Source: Cyclobacteriaceae bacterium
GTDB taxonomy: Bacteria > Bacteroidota > Bacteroidia > Cytophagales > Cyclobacteriaceae
NCBI GenBank assembly: GCA_958296015.1
Contig: CATQIH010000020.1
Span: 370,608-434,607, forward strand
Direction: 5' to 3'
DNA length: 64,000 nucleotides
Shown: positions 27,406-36,255 of the stretch, in pieces
How the letters are laid out: each line of letters starts with the position of its first letter
Position numbering within the stretch: position 1 is the stretch's first letter
Program-made: the position numbers and the translations under genes
The notes under the pieces: generated by a model
What the model was told of the DNA's origin: nothing
The model's database searches: none
What the model saw: the letters and a program-made list of their open reading frames with translations, nothing else

Positions 27406-28440
27406 GTGAGTTATCAGGCTATTGATACGCTAAACCTTTTCTCAATGATAGGATTCCTACAAAACCCTGACCTCACCACCATTCACCCTGATTTTCCGGG
27501 AAATTATTATGCAGACGGACAGTTCCGGGCAGGAGACATGACTAGCAACCCTTCCTTTTCTAAGCTGCTGCGCTGGGGGGCGCACAAAAACCCACAGCAA
27601 TATGAGAAAGATCACGAGTATTTCCAGCTCAAAGTTATCCGTACCCGGTCGTTTCTCAGCAGCGACGAAGATATGATCGTGTGGCTAGGGCACGCCTCGT
27701 TTTTTATCCGGCTCAATGGCATCACCGTGCTCACAGACCCTTGCCTGAAGGATCTGCCCGGTATTCCGCGCCAGGCTGGTCTGCCCTGTGCTATCCAAGA
27801 GCTGATAGGCATCGACTACCTGCTGCTTTCTCATGGGCACAGAGATCATTTTGACCAAGGCTCTCTGAATATTCTCATCCGGCAAAATCCTCATATGAAA
27901 ATACTGCTACCTCTCAGGCTTGGCAAACTATTGCATCAACGCAAAAGGCAGGTAACCTACCAGGAAGCAGGCTGGTGGCAGCAGTACCAGACCCAGGGAG
28001 TAGAGATCACCTTTCTGCCCGCCAAACACTGGAACCGCCGCTTCCTGTTTGATTTTAATAAAAATCTGTGGGGAGGCTTTCTGATCAAAACGCCAGCACT
28101 ATCTATTTACTTTGCAGGAGATACAGCTTATGCCGATCATTTTAAAGAAATACGCGAGATTACCGGAGCACCCGATCTATGTATGTTGCCCGTAGGTGCT
28201 TACAAACCGTATTTCATGATGCACGAAGCACATATGAATCCCGAAGAAGCCACGCAGGCAGCCGGTGAGTTGGGAGCTGGCGTAATGGTTCCGATGCATT
28301 ACGGCACCTATGACCTTTCGGATGAGCCGCTGCGCGAACCTGCACAATTGCTCCGATGGTTTGAGCAGCAGGAAAAAATGCCATGTGACCTTATGATACC
28401 TGCTATTGGAGAAACAATTTTGTTGAAAGACATACAATAA
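27406..28440 (+). CDS. MBL-fold metallo-hydrolase (UlaG/NAPE-PLD-like)
   Basis: A 344-residue metallo-beta-lactamase-fold hydrolase. The metal motif SHGHRDH (HxHxDH) is at about residues 143-149. Further ligands are plausible at LPAKHWNRR (about 205), YFAGDTAY (about 233-240) and PMHYGTYDL (about 297). The order and the WGGF motif fit the group of N-acyl-phosphatidylethanolamine phospholipase D-like and UlaG-like proteins, which cleave phosphodiester or lactone bonds. The start is GTG at 27406; an in-frame ATG at 27445 would remove 13 residues and is also possible. It stands alone and the substrate is unknown. Confidence 0.85.
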   Translation: MSYQAIDTLNLFSMIGFLQNPDLTTIHPDFPGNYYADGQFRAGDMTSNPSFSKLLRWGAHKNPQQYEKDHEYFQLKVIRTRSFLSSDEDMIVWLGHASFFIRLNGITVLTDPCLKDLPGIPRQAGLPCAIQELIGIDYLLLSHGHRDHFDQGSLNILIRQNPHMKILLPLRLGKLLHQRKRQVTYQEAGWWQQYQTQGVEITFLPAKHWNRRFLFDFNKNLWGGFLIKTPALSIYFAGDTAYADHFKEIREITGAPDLCMLPVGAYKPYFMMHEAHMNPEEATQAAGELGAGVMVPMHYGTYDLSDEPLREPAQLLRWFEQQEKMPCDLMIPAIGETILLKDIQ

Positions 28441-28587
28441 ACAAAGACTCAGAGAGTGCTACCAGCTCTTTGTGAACATTTATTGTAAAAAATCCCAGTT
28501 TGGGAATGCTTATGACCTATAAACACTGCTATATAGATAAATGGAGGCCCTTTGTGTGCAAATATCAATAAAACAAGCTGTTGGTAT

Positions 28588-28595
28588 TAGATTTG
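28588..28595 (+). promoter_or_regulatory. Candidate -7 box (TAnnTTTG) of the 28633 gene
   Basis: The octamer TAGATTTG matches the Bacteroidota -7 consensus TAnnTTTG exactly and lies 37 bp before the ATG at 28633. A clear -33 TTTG at the usual distance was not found. Confidence 0.4.
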
Positions 28596-28632
28596 CCTAA
28601 TCAGAAGTAATATTCACTAAAAACAAAAGAAT

Positions 28633-28992
28633 ATGTTTCAGGTAGAAGCAAACAGGGAAAAAAACTATTTACTCATCATTTTGGAAGGGTTCATTAAGGG
28701 TGAAGAAATGGAACAGGTCATAGCTAATGTGCATCAAAAAACCAGAACGCTTACCAAAGGCTTTACAATTATCAACGATATTTCCGGACTCAAAGTACTC
28801 AAACCCGAAGATACGGAAAAGGTAAAATCAGCGCAACAATGGCTTTACCAGCAAGGTGCTCAAAAAACAATCAGGGTAGTAGGCAAGTCGGCTTTCTCGA
28901 GAGCACAATTTCAGAAAACGCAGCAACAGGGCGGAGCATTATATACGACCATCGAGGTGGCCGATATGGAGTCGGCCTATCCGCATTTATAA
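28633..28992 (+). CDS. Small STAS-like protein of unknown function
   Basis: A 119-residue cytosolic protein. The pattern of an early strand (NYLLIILEGFIKGEEMEQVI), a second strand (GFTIINDISGLKVL) and a late strand (KTIRVVGKSAF) resembles the SpoIIAA/STAS-like fold seen in many short Bacteroidota proteins, but no clear phosphorylation site is evident. An intrinsic terminator follows about 24 bp after the stop, and a promoter box lies upstream, so it is a single-gene unit. The role is unknown. Confidence 0.7.
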   Translation: MFQVEANREKNYLLIILEGFIKGEEMEQVIANVHQKTRTLTKGFTIINDISGLKVLKPEDTEKVKSAQQWLYQQGAQKTIRVVGKSAFSRAQFQKTQQQGGALYTTIEVADMESAYPHL

Positions 28993-29015
28993 GGGAACAA
29001 TATAGTTTGGGTGAT

Positions 29016-29041
29016 AAAGCAGCTTCAGGGCTGCTTTTTTT
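29016..29041 (+). terminator. Intrinsic terminator
   Basis: The stem AAGCAGC (29017-29023) / GCTGCTT (29030-29036) is followed by a T run. It lies 24 bp after the stop of the small STAS-like gene. Confidence 0.85.
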
Positions 29042-29076
29042 GTTTTATAGTGTTACCTTGACACAAATTCTTTCCT

Positions 29077-29733
29077 ATGTACCGCCCTGTAGAAGACAAT
29101 ATTGCCCTTGTGTGGAACTATCAGCTTATGCACCATCCGTTGCAAAAGGCCGACTGTATCCTGGCACTGGGCAGCCACGATTTGCGGGTGGCCGAGCGTG
29201 CTGCTAAAGTGTTTTTGGAAGGTTGGGCAGAAAAAATCGTATTTTCAGGAGGCTTGGGCAGGCTTACCGAAGGATACTTTAAGAAAAGCGAAGCCGCACT
29301 GTTTGCAGAGGTAGCCATTGCGATGGGTGTGCCGGAAGAAAGCATACTGCTGGAGACTGCCTCCACCAACACTGGTGAAAATTTTCGCCTGACGGAGCAA
29401 CTGCTTCTAAAGCACCAGCTCGCGTATACGCGCTTTATTGTCGTACAGAAACCTTACATGGAAAGAAGAGCATATGCCACCTTTAAAAAACACTGGCCAG
29501 AAAAATTCTGTGTCATCACCTCACCACCGCTCAGCTTCGATGCCTACTGCCAGAGCAACGACCCGGAGATCAACAGAGAAGCTGTGATCAATCTGATGGT
29601 GGGCGACCTGCAAAGGATTAAGTTATATGGTGAAAGAGGCTTTCAGATACCACAGGAGATTCCCGGCCCTGTTTGGGAAGCGTACAGAGCACTGATAAAC
29701 GCAGGGTATACCAAACATTTACTTACTGATTGA
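29077..29733 (+). CDS. YdcF family (DUF218) protein
   Basis: A 218-residue DUF218-domain protein. Its landmarks are ILALGSHDLRVAERAA (about residues 28-43), KIVFSGGLG (about 53-61) and the motif ETASTNTGENF (about 95-105), which lines the pocket in YdcF/SanA-like proteins. There is no signal peptide or membrane segment, so it is of the cytosolic YdcF type. YdcF binds S-adenosylmethionine in E. coli, but the reaction is unknown. It precedes the holin-like gene by 30 bp on the same strand and may share its transcript. Confidence 0.85.
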   Translation: MYRPVEDNIALVWNYQLMHHPLQKADCILALGSHDLRVAERAAKVFLEGWAEKIVFSGGLGRLTEGYFKKSEAALFAEVAIAMGVPEESILLETASTNTGENFRLTEQLLLKHQLAYTRFIVVQKPYMERRAYATFKKHWPEKFCVITSPPLSFDAYCQSNDPEINREAVINLMVGDLQRIKLYGERGFQIPQEIPGPVWEAYRALINAGYTKHLLTD

Positions 29734-29763
29734 GTATTATCTATACACCAAACCTTCAAGTCT

Positions 29764-30105
29764 ATGTCATTTATCATTAAATGGGTTCTATCAGCTGTTG
29801 CTGTGCTTATTGCGGCCTATCTGCTGCCTGGCGTATCGGTAGAAAGCTTTTGGGCCGCTCTGATAGTAGCCATCGTGCTGGCACTCATGAATGCTACCCT
29901 CAAGCCACTGCTGGTCGTTCTCACTATTCCTATTACCGTTGTCACGCTGGGCCTGTTTCTGATCGTAATCAATGCCATCATCATCCTGCTGATTGATGCC
30001 CTTATTGGGGGCTTTCATGTAGCAAACTTCTGGTGGGCTATTGCCTTCAGCTTGATTGTCTCCGTGCTTGGTGCCTTGTTTGATGACGTTGCCGAGCGGG
30101 TCTGA
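29764..30105 (+). CDS. Phage holin family 4 (YvlD-like) membrane protein
   Basis: A 113-residue inner-membrane protein with four hydrophobic segments. Text such as ATLKPLLVVLTIPITVVTLG followed by LIVINAIIILLIDALIGGF is typical of the Mycobact_4TM / phage_holin_4_2 family (YvlD). Despite the name, these are chromosomal proteins without a proven lysis role. The next gene could start directly after its stop, or at the more likely ATG 36 bp further. Confidence 0.87.
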   Translation: MSFIIKWVLSAVAVLIAAYLLPGVSVESFWAALIVAIVLALMNATLKPLLVVLTIPITVVTLGLFLIVINAIIILLIDALIGGFHVANFWWAIAFSLIVSVLGALFDDVAERV

Positions 30106-30141
30106 ATGCAGTTTTTCAGTACACATACCACGAAATTCTTC

Positions 30142-31788
30142 ATGAAAACCTTTCTCTATGGATGCGTCTGTTCTTTGTTGCTATTGTTTAGCAGAACAGC
30201 ACAGGCACAGGTACCCGTCTTTACCCACCAGGATACGCTGCGTGGCTCTATCACCCCTGAGCGGGCCTGGTGGGACCTAAACTACTATCACCTGGATATC
30301 AGCGTAAACCCTGACGACAGCACTATTGAGGGCAGCAACCTGGTGCGCTATAAGGTGCTAAAGCCAGCGCAAACGCTACAGATAGATTTGCAGCCTCCAA
30401 TGCACATCCGAAAAATAACGCAAAATGGACGAAATCTTACCTACCGGCAGGATAGCAATGCTTACTTTATTACCCTGCCCGAAATACAGCAAAAGGAGAA
30501 ATTTTATGAGATTCAGATATTTTATGGCGGAAAGCCACCGGTAAGTGAAAATCCGCCCTGGAGCGGGGGACTGGTCTGGGAACAGGATTCGCTGGGAAGA
30601 CCTTTTTTGGCAACTGCCTGCCAGGGTGTGGGTGCCAGCCTGTGGTGGCCTTGTAAAGACCATATGTATGATGAACCCGATAGCATGCTCATCAGTGTGC
30701 GGGCACCCCAGGGTGTGATGGATGTTTCTAATGGAAGACTCAGAAAGACGGATGACCACAAGGATGGAAGCCATACTTACCATTGGTTTGTGTCTAATCC
30801 GATCAACAACTATGCAGTCAATGCCAATATGGCCGATTATGCCCACTTTTCCGAGACGTTTCAGGGAGAAAAGGGACCCTTGTCCTGCAATTATTATGTG
30901 CTGAAATATAACCTGCAAAAGGCAAAAAAACAGTTCAAACAAGTGAAGATGATGCTGGAAGCTTTTGAGCATTGGTTTGGCCCTTATCCCTTCTATGAAG
31001 ATGGTTACAAACTGGTAGAAGTGCCTTACCTGGGCATGGAGCATCAGAGTTCGGTCACGTATGGCAACAAGTACGAAAATGGCTACCTCGGCCGCGACCT
31101 GAGCAGTACCGGCTGGGGCCTCAAGTTTGATTTTATCATCATCCATGAGTCGGGGCATGAGTGGTTTGCCAATAATATTACAGACAAAGACGTGGCTGAT
31201 ATGTGGATACATGAAGGGTTCACAGCCTACTCCGAAAGTCTGTATCTGGACTACCATTTTGGCAAAAAAGCCAGCTCTGATTATGTGCGTGGCACCCGCT
31301 CGCGTATTGCAAACGATGTGCCCATTATTGGTTATTATGGTGTCAACAAAAGTGGATCGGGTGATATGTACTATAAAGGAGCCAACATGCTGCACACCCT
31401 GCGGCAGATCGTGCACGATGACAAAAAATGGCGGCAAATACTCCGTGGACTGAACAAACATTTTTATCACCAGACCGTCACCACACAGCAGATAGAAAAC
31501 TATCTCAGCCAGCAAACCGGTCGCGACCTGAGCCATTTCTTCGACCAGTACCTACGCGATGTCAGGGTGCCTATGCTGGTATATCGTTTGATAGACAACC
31601 AACTGGCCTACCGCTGGGACGACTGTGTGCCCGGCTTTGATATGCCCGTCAAAATCTTTCTTAACAATAAAGAAATCTGGCTAAAACCCACTGCGAAGTG
31701 GGCTGCCCTGGAAGATATTTCTGCTGACACAAAAGTAGCGGTAGACCCTAACTTCTATGTAGGTACGCTGGACCTTACGATTTACTAA
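30142..31788 (+). CDS. M1 family zinc metallopeptidase
   Basis: A secreted or periplasmic aminopeptidase-like protein of 548 residues. The signal peptide is MKTFLYGCVCSLLLLFSR followed by TAQAQ; I prefer this ATG to the one at 30106, which would only add residues in front of the signal. The zinc site HESGH is at about residues 335-339 with the third ligand Glu in HEGFTAYSE near 358, 19 residues on as expected for gluzincins. The exopeptidase motif appears as GMEHQSS, the Bacteroidota variant of GAMEN. The C-terminal helical domain of long M1 enzymes is absent, as is usual for this shorter group. Confidence 0.92.
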   Translation: MKTFLYGCVCSLLLLFSRTAQAQVPVFTHQDTLRGSITPERAWWDLNYYHLDISVNPDDSTIEGSNLVRYKVLKPAQTLQIDLQPPMHIRKITQNGRNLTYRQDSNAYFITLPEIQQKEKFYEIQIFYGGKPPVSENPPWSGGLVWEQDSLGRPFLATACQGVGASLWWPCKDHMYDEPDSMLISVRAPQGVMDVSNGRLRKTDDHKDGSHTYHWFVSNPINNYAVNANMADYAHFSETFQGEKGPLSCNYYVLKYNLQKAKKQFKQVKMMLEAFEHWFGPYPFYEDGYKLVEVPYLGMEHQSSVTYGNKYENGYLGRDLSSTGWGLKFDFIIIHESGHEWFANNITDKDVADMWIHEGFTAYSESLYLDYHFGKKASSDYVRGTRSRIANDVPIIGYYGVNKSGSGDMYYKGANMLHTLRQIVHDDKKWRQILRGLNKHFYHQTVTTQQIENYLSQQTGRDLSHFFDQYLRDVRVPMLVYRLIDNQLAYRWDDCVPGFDMPVKIFLNNKEIWLKPTAKWAALEDISADTKVAVDPNFYVGTLDLTIY

Positions 31789-31849
31789 ACTTTCATTCTG
31801 GTATATATTAGAAAGATGAGTTGTATTTTCAATACTAAACTAAAAAGAT

Positions 31850-32743
31850 ATGGATTACCTATTAGATGTTCACCAGCCTATACAGGCAAATGTCACGCAA
31901 TTGATACAGGAAAGGATAGATAGCTGTCGTGCCGCACTGAAAAATACCGAAGACCCGCACCAGGGTGTGCATCAGGCAAGAAAAGATCTGAAAAGAATAC
32001 GCGCTTTGTGCAGGATGGTACGGACAGAGACTGGCAATAAAGCATACAAAGCAGCTAACTATTATTTTAGGGATGTAGCACGCCTGCTATCTGATGCGCG
32101 GGATACCGCCGTGGTGATAGAACCGTTGCAGAAACTTGAACCACATGTCGATACGGAAAACCAGGTAGTACTGCAAAAAGCAAAGCATCACTTTTCAGGT
32201 AAAAAAGGCGCATTTACCCGTATCAATATCAACCAGGAACTCCTGCTGCAAAAGGTAGAAGATGAGTTAAAGAATGCAGAAGATTATTACAACTTCAGGT
32301 CATTTAAGCGTAAAGGCTTCAAAGCCATAGCACCCGGACTGGAAAAGGCATATAGCCATGCCCGCCATAGTATGAAGCGCGCCTATGCCAAAAAGAGCGA
32401 CAAATACTTCCATGAGTGGCGCAAGCAGGTAAAATACCTTCGCTACCAGTTAGATGCACTACAACCTTTATGGCCGCGCATGCTCTCTGCCTGGGAAAAA
32501 GAACTGCACCAACTCACAGACCTGCTAGGCGAAGACCATGACCTGGACGTGCTGCGCGATCAGTTCAGGAATATGGAATGGGAGGAAGGGATGAATCCAA
32601 AAGCTATACTCAAAACCATTAAAGCAAGGCGCAAAGCATTACGTAAACAGGCACATCCGCTTGCCCAAAAACTATTCCACCAGAGGCCCACTGATTTTGT
32701 GACGATGATCAGAGATTATTGGAAGGTAAAATTAGAAGAATGA
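31850..32743 (+). CDS. CHAD domain protein
   Basis: A 297-residue all-helical protein with conserved histidines. Marks of the CHAD domain are VHQARKDLKRIRALCRM (about residues 43-59), FHEWRKQVKYLRYQL (about 187-201) and LGEDHDLDVLRD (about 226-237). CHAD domains bind inorganic polyphosphate through a basic groove; the many Lys, Arg and His residues here agree. It is a single-domain version without the CYTH triphosphatase part. The downstream ankyrin gene is convergent. Confidence 0.9.
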   Translation: MDYLLDVHQPIQANVTQLIQERIDSCRAALKNTEDPHQGVHQARKDLKRIRALCRMVRTETGNKAYKAANYYFRDVARLLSDARDTAVVIEPLQKLEPHVDTENQVVLQKAKHHFSGKKGAFTRININQELLLQKVEDELKNAEDYYNFRSFKRKGFKAIAPGLEKAYSHARHSMKRAYAKKSDKYFHEWRKQVKYLRYQLDALQPLWPRMLSAWEKELHQLTDLLGEDHDLDVLRDQFRNMEWEEGMNPKAILKTIKARRKALRKQAHPLAQKLFHQRPTDFVTMIRDYWKVKLEE

Positions 32744-32757
32744 CGTGCAACGATTTG

Positions 32758-33252
32758 TTAGGTGTTTGCCTGTAACCTTTGAATCAGATCTACCATAGGC
32801 TGGTTGCCTTGTTGCGCTGCCAGATCTATGGGCCTGAGTCCGCGAATATCCCTGGCTTCTGGGTTGGCACCATACCGGTAGAGCTTTTCTACCAGATTTT
32901 GATGGCCAAACATAGCGGCAAACATCATAGCAGTGGCCTGATTGCCATTTCTGATGTTGACATCGGCACCGCGTTCCAGCAGCAGGTCTGCCACATCTTC
33001 GTATCCCTTGAAGCAAACTCCCATCAACGCTGTGTTACCCGAAGCATCCTGATAATCAACATCAGCACCGTGGTCTAGCAGCATGGTACTGGCTGCTACC
33101 GAACCATGATAGGTGGACAACACCAATGGAGAGTAGCCCTGCGCATCTGTGACGTTCACCGCTGTGCCCTTTTTCAGCAAAGAAGCCAGTGACTCAAGGT
33201 CGTGTTGCCGTACTACGTCAAAAATATCAGGGGATTGGCTTTGGTGTATCAT
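32758..33252 (-). CDS. Ankyrin-repeat protein
   Basis: A 164-residue protein made of about four ankyrin repeats with no signal peptide. Repeat cores are visible as DAQGYSPLVLSTYHG (about residues 36-50), DASGNTALMGVCFKG (about 69-83), NGNQATAMMFAAMFG (about 102-116) and DIRGLRPIDLAAQQG (about 135-149), spaced 33 residues. It is likely a cytosolic protein-binding module. The partner is unknown; in other bacteria such small proteins often sit near catalases, which is not the case here. Confidence 0.9.
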   Translation of the reverse strand: MIHQSQSPDIFDVVRQHDLESLASLLKKGTAVNVTDAQGYSPLVLSTYHGSVAASTMLLDHGADVDYQDASGNTALMGVCFKGYEDVADLLLERGADVNIRNGNQATAMMFAAMFGHQNLVEKLYRYGANPEARDIRGLRPIDLAAQQGNQPMVDLIQRLQANT

Positions 33253-33326
33253 AAGAGCAGGATTGTAATATATACATGTTTCAACATCAAAAACGAAGAC
33301 AGTGGCTAATGGTTTAAAGATATTTA

Positions 33327-34019
33327 TCAGCCACCGTATGTCGGCTTGCGCCAGTTATCAGGCAAAACCGTATCCTGCTGAATTCCCTTTTCCAGTAATT
33401 GCATGTACAGATAGCGCGGAATATCTTCTGCTCCCAGGCTTTCCAGATGAGTCGTATGCACCTGGCAGTCTATCAACGTGAAGCCCAACGGTTGCAACTG
33501 CTGCACCAGCGTGATAAAAGCGGCTTTGGAAGCATTACTCACCTCACTAAACATAGATTCGCCAAAGAAGACACTGCCCAGTGCAATGCCATACAGCCCT
33601 CCCACCAGCGTATCTTCCTGCCAGGCTTCCACAGAATGTGCATAACCCAGCTGATGCAGCCGTACATAGGCCGCCACCATATCTTCGGTAATCCAGGTAC
33701 CCTGCTGACCTTTTCTTTTTTGCTGCTGGCAGTGGCGCATCACAGCCTCAAAGTGCCGGTCATAAGTAATGCTGAATCGCTGCCGGTTCAGCACAGGGCG
33801 CATACTTTTAGACACTTTCAGGTTTGCCGGGAACAGCACAAAGCGCGGATCGGGGGCATGCCAGATGATAGGCTGGCCTGTTTCATACCAGGGAAAAATA
33901 CCCGAGCAATAGGCCAGCAGCAGTCGCTCCGGCGAAAGGTCGCCTCCCAGTGCCAATCCGCCCCAAACTTCCGCTTTCTCTACCGGTGGAAAAATCAAAT
34001 CCTGTGTTAACCAGTACAT
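33327..34019 (-). CDS. aat: Leucyl/phenylalanyl-tRNA-protein transferase
   Basis: The enzyme adds Leu or Phe from its aminoacyl-tRNA to the N-terminal Arg or Lys of proteins, marking them for ClpAP (N-degron pathway). The protein has 230 residues if it starts at the ATG at 34019 (MYWLTQDLIFPPV), the usual family start; an upstream ATG at 34070 would add 17 unrelated residues. Diagnostic text includes GGDLSPERLLLAYCSGIFPWY (split near residues 25-45), WHAPDPRFVL, GTWITEDMVAAY, GHAHS-like YAHSVEAW, and GESMFS. It is monocistronic and divergent from hisA. Confidence 0.95.
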   Translation of the reverse strand: MYWLTQDLIFPPVEKAEVWGGLALGGDLSPERLLLAYCSGIFPWYETGQPIIWHAPDPRFVLFPANLKVSKSMRPVLNRQRFSITYDRHFEAVMRHCQQQKRKGQQGTWITEDMVAAYVRLHQLGYAHSVEAWQEDTLVGGLYGIALGSVFFGESMFSEVSNASKAAFITLVQQLQPLGFTLIDCQVHTTHLESLGAEDIPRYLYMQLLEKGIQQDTVLPDNWRKPTYGG

Positions 34020-34191
34020 CTGTGTATTCAATGATACATGCGAATGTAGGCACTGATCATGAAAATTCATTGTAACTTGTTTATTATTTAGGTAACGATA
34101 TGCATCTTGTGCCTTGCGCTGTTGCTTATTGCTTTTCCAGGATTCGTAGAAATACGTATATTTACCAGTTCAGACTTTCATCTACACAACC

Positions 34192-34908
34192 ATGCAAATT
34201 ATTCCTGCTATTGATATCATCGACGGTAAATGTGTGAGGCTTACACAGGGCGATTACCAGCAAAAGAAAATATACAATGAGCATCCGCTCGAGGTAGCCC
34301 GCGAGTTTGAAGCGCATGGCATCCGCCGCCTGCACCTGGTAGACCTGGATGGTGCCAAGCAACGCCATATCGTCAACCACAAAGTGCTGGAAGCCATTGC
34401 CAGTCAGACCCGCCTGGATGTTGATTTTGGCGGAGGTATCAAGTCAGATGAAGATATTGCCATTGCGTTTGATTGCGGAGCCAAGCAAATTACCGGTGGC
34501 AGCGTCGCGGTGAAAGATCCGGACACCTTTATTCATTGGCTGGAGCAGTATGGTGATGATAAGATTATCCTGGGTGCCGATGCCCACAACCGAAAAGTAG
34601 CCGTCAATGGCTGGCAGGAGGCTTCCAGTCTGGATGTGCTGGACTTTGTTAGAGACTATCAGCAGAAAGGGGTGGAGTATGTGATCTGCACTGATATTGC
34701 CAAAGACGGCCTGTTGCAGGGACCATCCTATGAGCTATACCAGGAGATGCTGGATGCTATTCCCAGTATCAGGCTTATTGCCAGCGGAGGCATCACTACC
34801 ATAGAAGATATAGTCAACCTGCGTGAGATGAACCTCTCGGGTGTCATCATCGGCAAAGCCCTGTACGAAGGCAAAATTAAACTCAAAGAATTGGCAGAAT
34901 TTTTATGA
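34192..34908 (+). CDS. hisA: Phosphoribosylformimino-AICAR ribotide isomerase
   Basis: A 238-residue (beta/alpha)8-barrel enzyme of histidine synthesis that isomerises ProFAR to PRFAR. The first strand [15 protein letters not shown] carries the catalytic Asp near residue 8, and the second Asp is in [16 protein letters not shown] near residue 129. The phosphate sites VDFGGGIKS and IASGGI are also seen. It opens the local hisA-hisF-hisE group; the next reading frame could begin within its stop, but the true hisF start lies about 95 bp further. Confidence 0.97.
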   Translation: MQIIPAIDIIDGKCVRLTQGDYQQKKIYNEHPLEVAREFEAHGIRRLHLVDLDGAKQRHIVNHKVLEAIASQTRLDVDFGGGIKSDEDIAIAFDCGAKQITGGSVAVKDPDTFIHWLEQYGDDKIILGADAHNRKVAVNGWQEASSLDVLDFVRDYQQKGVEYVICTDIAKDGLLQGPSYELYQEMLDAIPSIRLIASGGITTIEDIVNLREMNLSGVIIGKALYEGKIKLKELAEFL

Positions 34909-34918
34909 AGTCCGAAGA

Positions 34919-34946
34919 GGTGCTCCACCGGGATCGGAGTCATAAG
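34919..34946 (+). repeat. Dispersed repeat, copy 1 (hisA-hisF junction)
   Basis: The text GTGCTCCACCGGGATCGGAG here and GTGCCCCACCGGGACCGGAG at 36108 differ at only two positions and both continue AGT-A-AAG. One copy lies after hisA and the other just after hisE, both in non-coding sequence. Confidence 0.55.
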
Positions 34947-35003
34947 TTCTTTTGCTTCCAACTACCGTCTCCCGTCTTCTTATTTTTTATATTCAACACA
35001 ACG

Positions 35004-35777
35004 ATGCTAACAAAAAGAATTATTCCCTGCCTGGATGTTAAAGACGGACGAACCGTAAAAGGGGTGAACTTTGTGGAACTCAGAGATGCCGGAGACCCCG
35101 TGGAACTGGCCAGGCTTTATGCCGAACAGGGAGCCGATGAGCTGGTATTTCTGGATATTACCGCTACGGTAGAGAAACGCAAAACATTGGTAGAGCTTGT
35201 CAGGAGCGTAGCTGCGCAGGTCAATATACCTTTTACGGTAGGCGGTGGCATCAGTTCTATAGAAGATGTGGAAGCCATGCTGTTCAATGGTGCCGACAAA
35301 GTTTCTATCAATTCTGCTGCCGTGCATCACCCGCAGCTAATCAACGAACTGGCCGCCAACTACGGAAGTCAGTGTATTGTGGTAGCCATCGACACCCGGT
35401 ATGTAGACGGAAAGCATATCGTTCATACGCATGGCGGACGCAAGCCCACCCAACTGGAAACCTTTGCCTGGGCCAAAGAAGTGCAGGACCGCGGTGCCGG
35501 GGAGATTCTGCTCACCTCTATGGACCACGACGGCACCAAGCAGGGGTTTGCCGTCGAGCTGATGACGCGGCTGTCAGAGTTGCTCGCTATTCCTGTTATT
35601 GCATCCGGAGGGGCCGGGCGTATGGAAGATTTTTATGAAGTATTTAGCAGGGGAAAAGCAGATGCCGCACTGGCTGCCAGTATTTTTCACTTCAAAGAAA
35701 TTCCGGTACCCCGATTAAAACAGTATCTTGCGCAGCAAAATATTCCCGTAAGAATTGTGGAAACCCATGAAATCTGA
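35004..35777 (+). CDS. hisF: Imidazole glycerol phosphate synthase subunit HisF
   Basis: The cyclase subunit of IGP synthase, 257 residues, which with HisH turns PRFAR into IGP and AICAR. The start [16 protein letters not shown] at ATG 35004 is the family start with catalytic Asp11; a longer frame opening at 34905 is rejected because its first 33 residues are unrelated. The second catalytic Asp is in [13 protein letters not shown] near residue 130, and the phosphate sites VGGGIS and IASGGAG are present. The stop overlaps the start of hisE by 11 bp. Confidence 0.97.
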   Translation: MLTKRIIPCLDVKDGRTVKGVNFVELRDAGDPVELARLYAEQGADELVFLDITATVEKRKTLVELVRSVAAQVNIPFTVGGGISSIEDVEAMLFNGADKVSINSAAVHHPQLINELAANYGSQCIVVAIDTRYVDGKHIVHTHGGRKPTQLETFAWAKEVQDRGAGEILLTSMDHDGTKQGFAVELMTRLSELLAIPVIASGGAGRMEDFYEVFSRGKADAALAASIFHFKEIPVPRLKQYLAQQNIPVRIVETHEI

Positions 35778-36108
35778 AAACCCTAACCCTGTGCCTAACC
35801 TGGCCTTCCTCCAAACGCTGGTCGATATCATTCACCAGCGCAAAGAAATGTCGCTCATACCTACTTCCGAAGCGAAGTCTTATACGGTCAGCCTGTTTAA
35901 AAAAGGACTGAACAAGATTGCCCAAAAGGTAGGCGAGGAGGCCGTAGAACTGGTTATTGAAGCCAAAGACAATGATGCCGAACTTTTTAAGAATGAAGCT
36001 GCCGACTTGGTATTTCACCTGCTGGTGTTGCTGGAAGAAAAAGACATCTCCCTAACAGAAGTGATAGCAGTGCTGGAAAGCAGGCATCATGAAGGGAGAC
36101 CGGAGTAG
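35767..36108 (+). CDS. hisE: Phosphoribosyl-ATP pyrophosphatase, stand-alone HisE
   Basis: A 113-residue all-alpha pyrophosphatase that hydrolyses phosphoribosyl-ATP to phosphoribosyl-AMP, the second step of histidine synthesis. The body is the whole HisE domain: [24 protein letters not shown] and [13 protein letters not shown], with the acidic MazG-like metal site EExxE..ExxD. No HisI (cyclohydrolase) part precedes it, although HisIE fusions are common in this phylum. The ATG at 35767 overlaps the hisF stop by 11 bp; a TTG four codons earlier is possible. Confidence 0.92.
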   Translation: MKSENPNPVPNLAFLQTLVDIIHQRKEMSLIPTSEAKSYTVSLFKKGLNKIAQKVGEEAVELVIEAKDNDAELFKNEAADLVFHLLVLLEEKDISLTEVIAVLESRHHEGRPE

Positions 36109-36134
36109 TGCCCCACCGGGACCGGAGTAAGAAG
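36106..36134 (+). repeat. Dispersed repeat, copy 2 (after hisE)
   Basis: This is the second copy of the 20-bp-plus repeat described at 34919, starting at the hisE stop codon. A nearly perfect hairpin follows at 36172-36193 (GGCATAAGCG / CGCTTACGCC), which may act as a terminator-like structure for the his genes. Confidence 0.55.
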
Positions 36135-36255
36135 CTTCGCCGGGCCTCAGTGGCTTGTGCTTTTATTTCGGGCATAAGCGGACGCTTACGCCAGAGCTAT
36201 TAAAACAAAATATTATTTACAAAAGAAAATCAACGCAAACTCGTTGTTTTATCCT

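Noticed and set aside
29764..30105. Holin-like gene as evidence of a prophage
   Set aside because: The family is chromosomal in most bacteria and there are no other phage genes in the neighbourhood.
30376..31536. Long open frame of 386 codons on the minus strand across the M1 peptidase gene
   Set aside because: It lies entirely antisense to a gene with clear zinc-site motifs, and its translation shows no domain, signal or start context.
34905..35003. Longer HisF start overlapping the hisA stop
   Set aside because: The extra 33 residues are unrelated to HisF and include a dispersed DNA repeat; the ATG at 35004 gives the family start.
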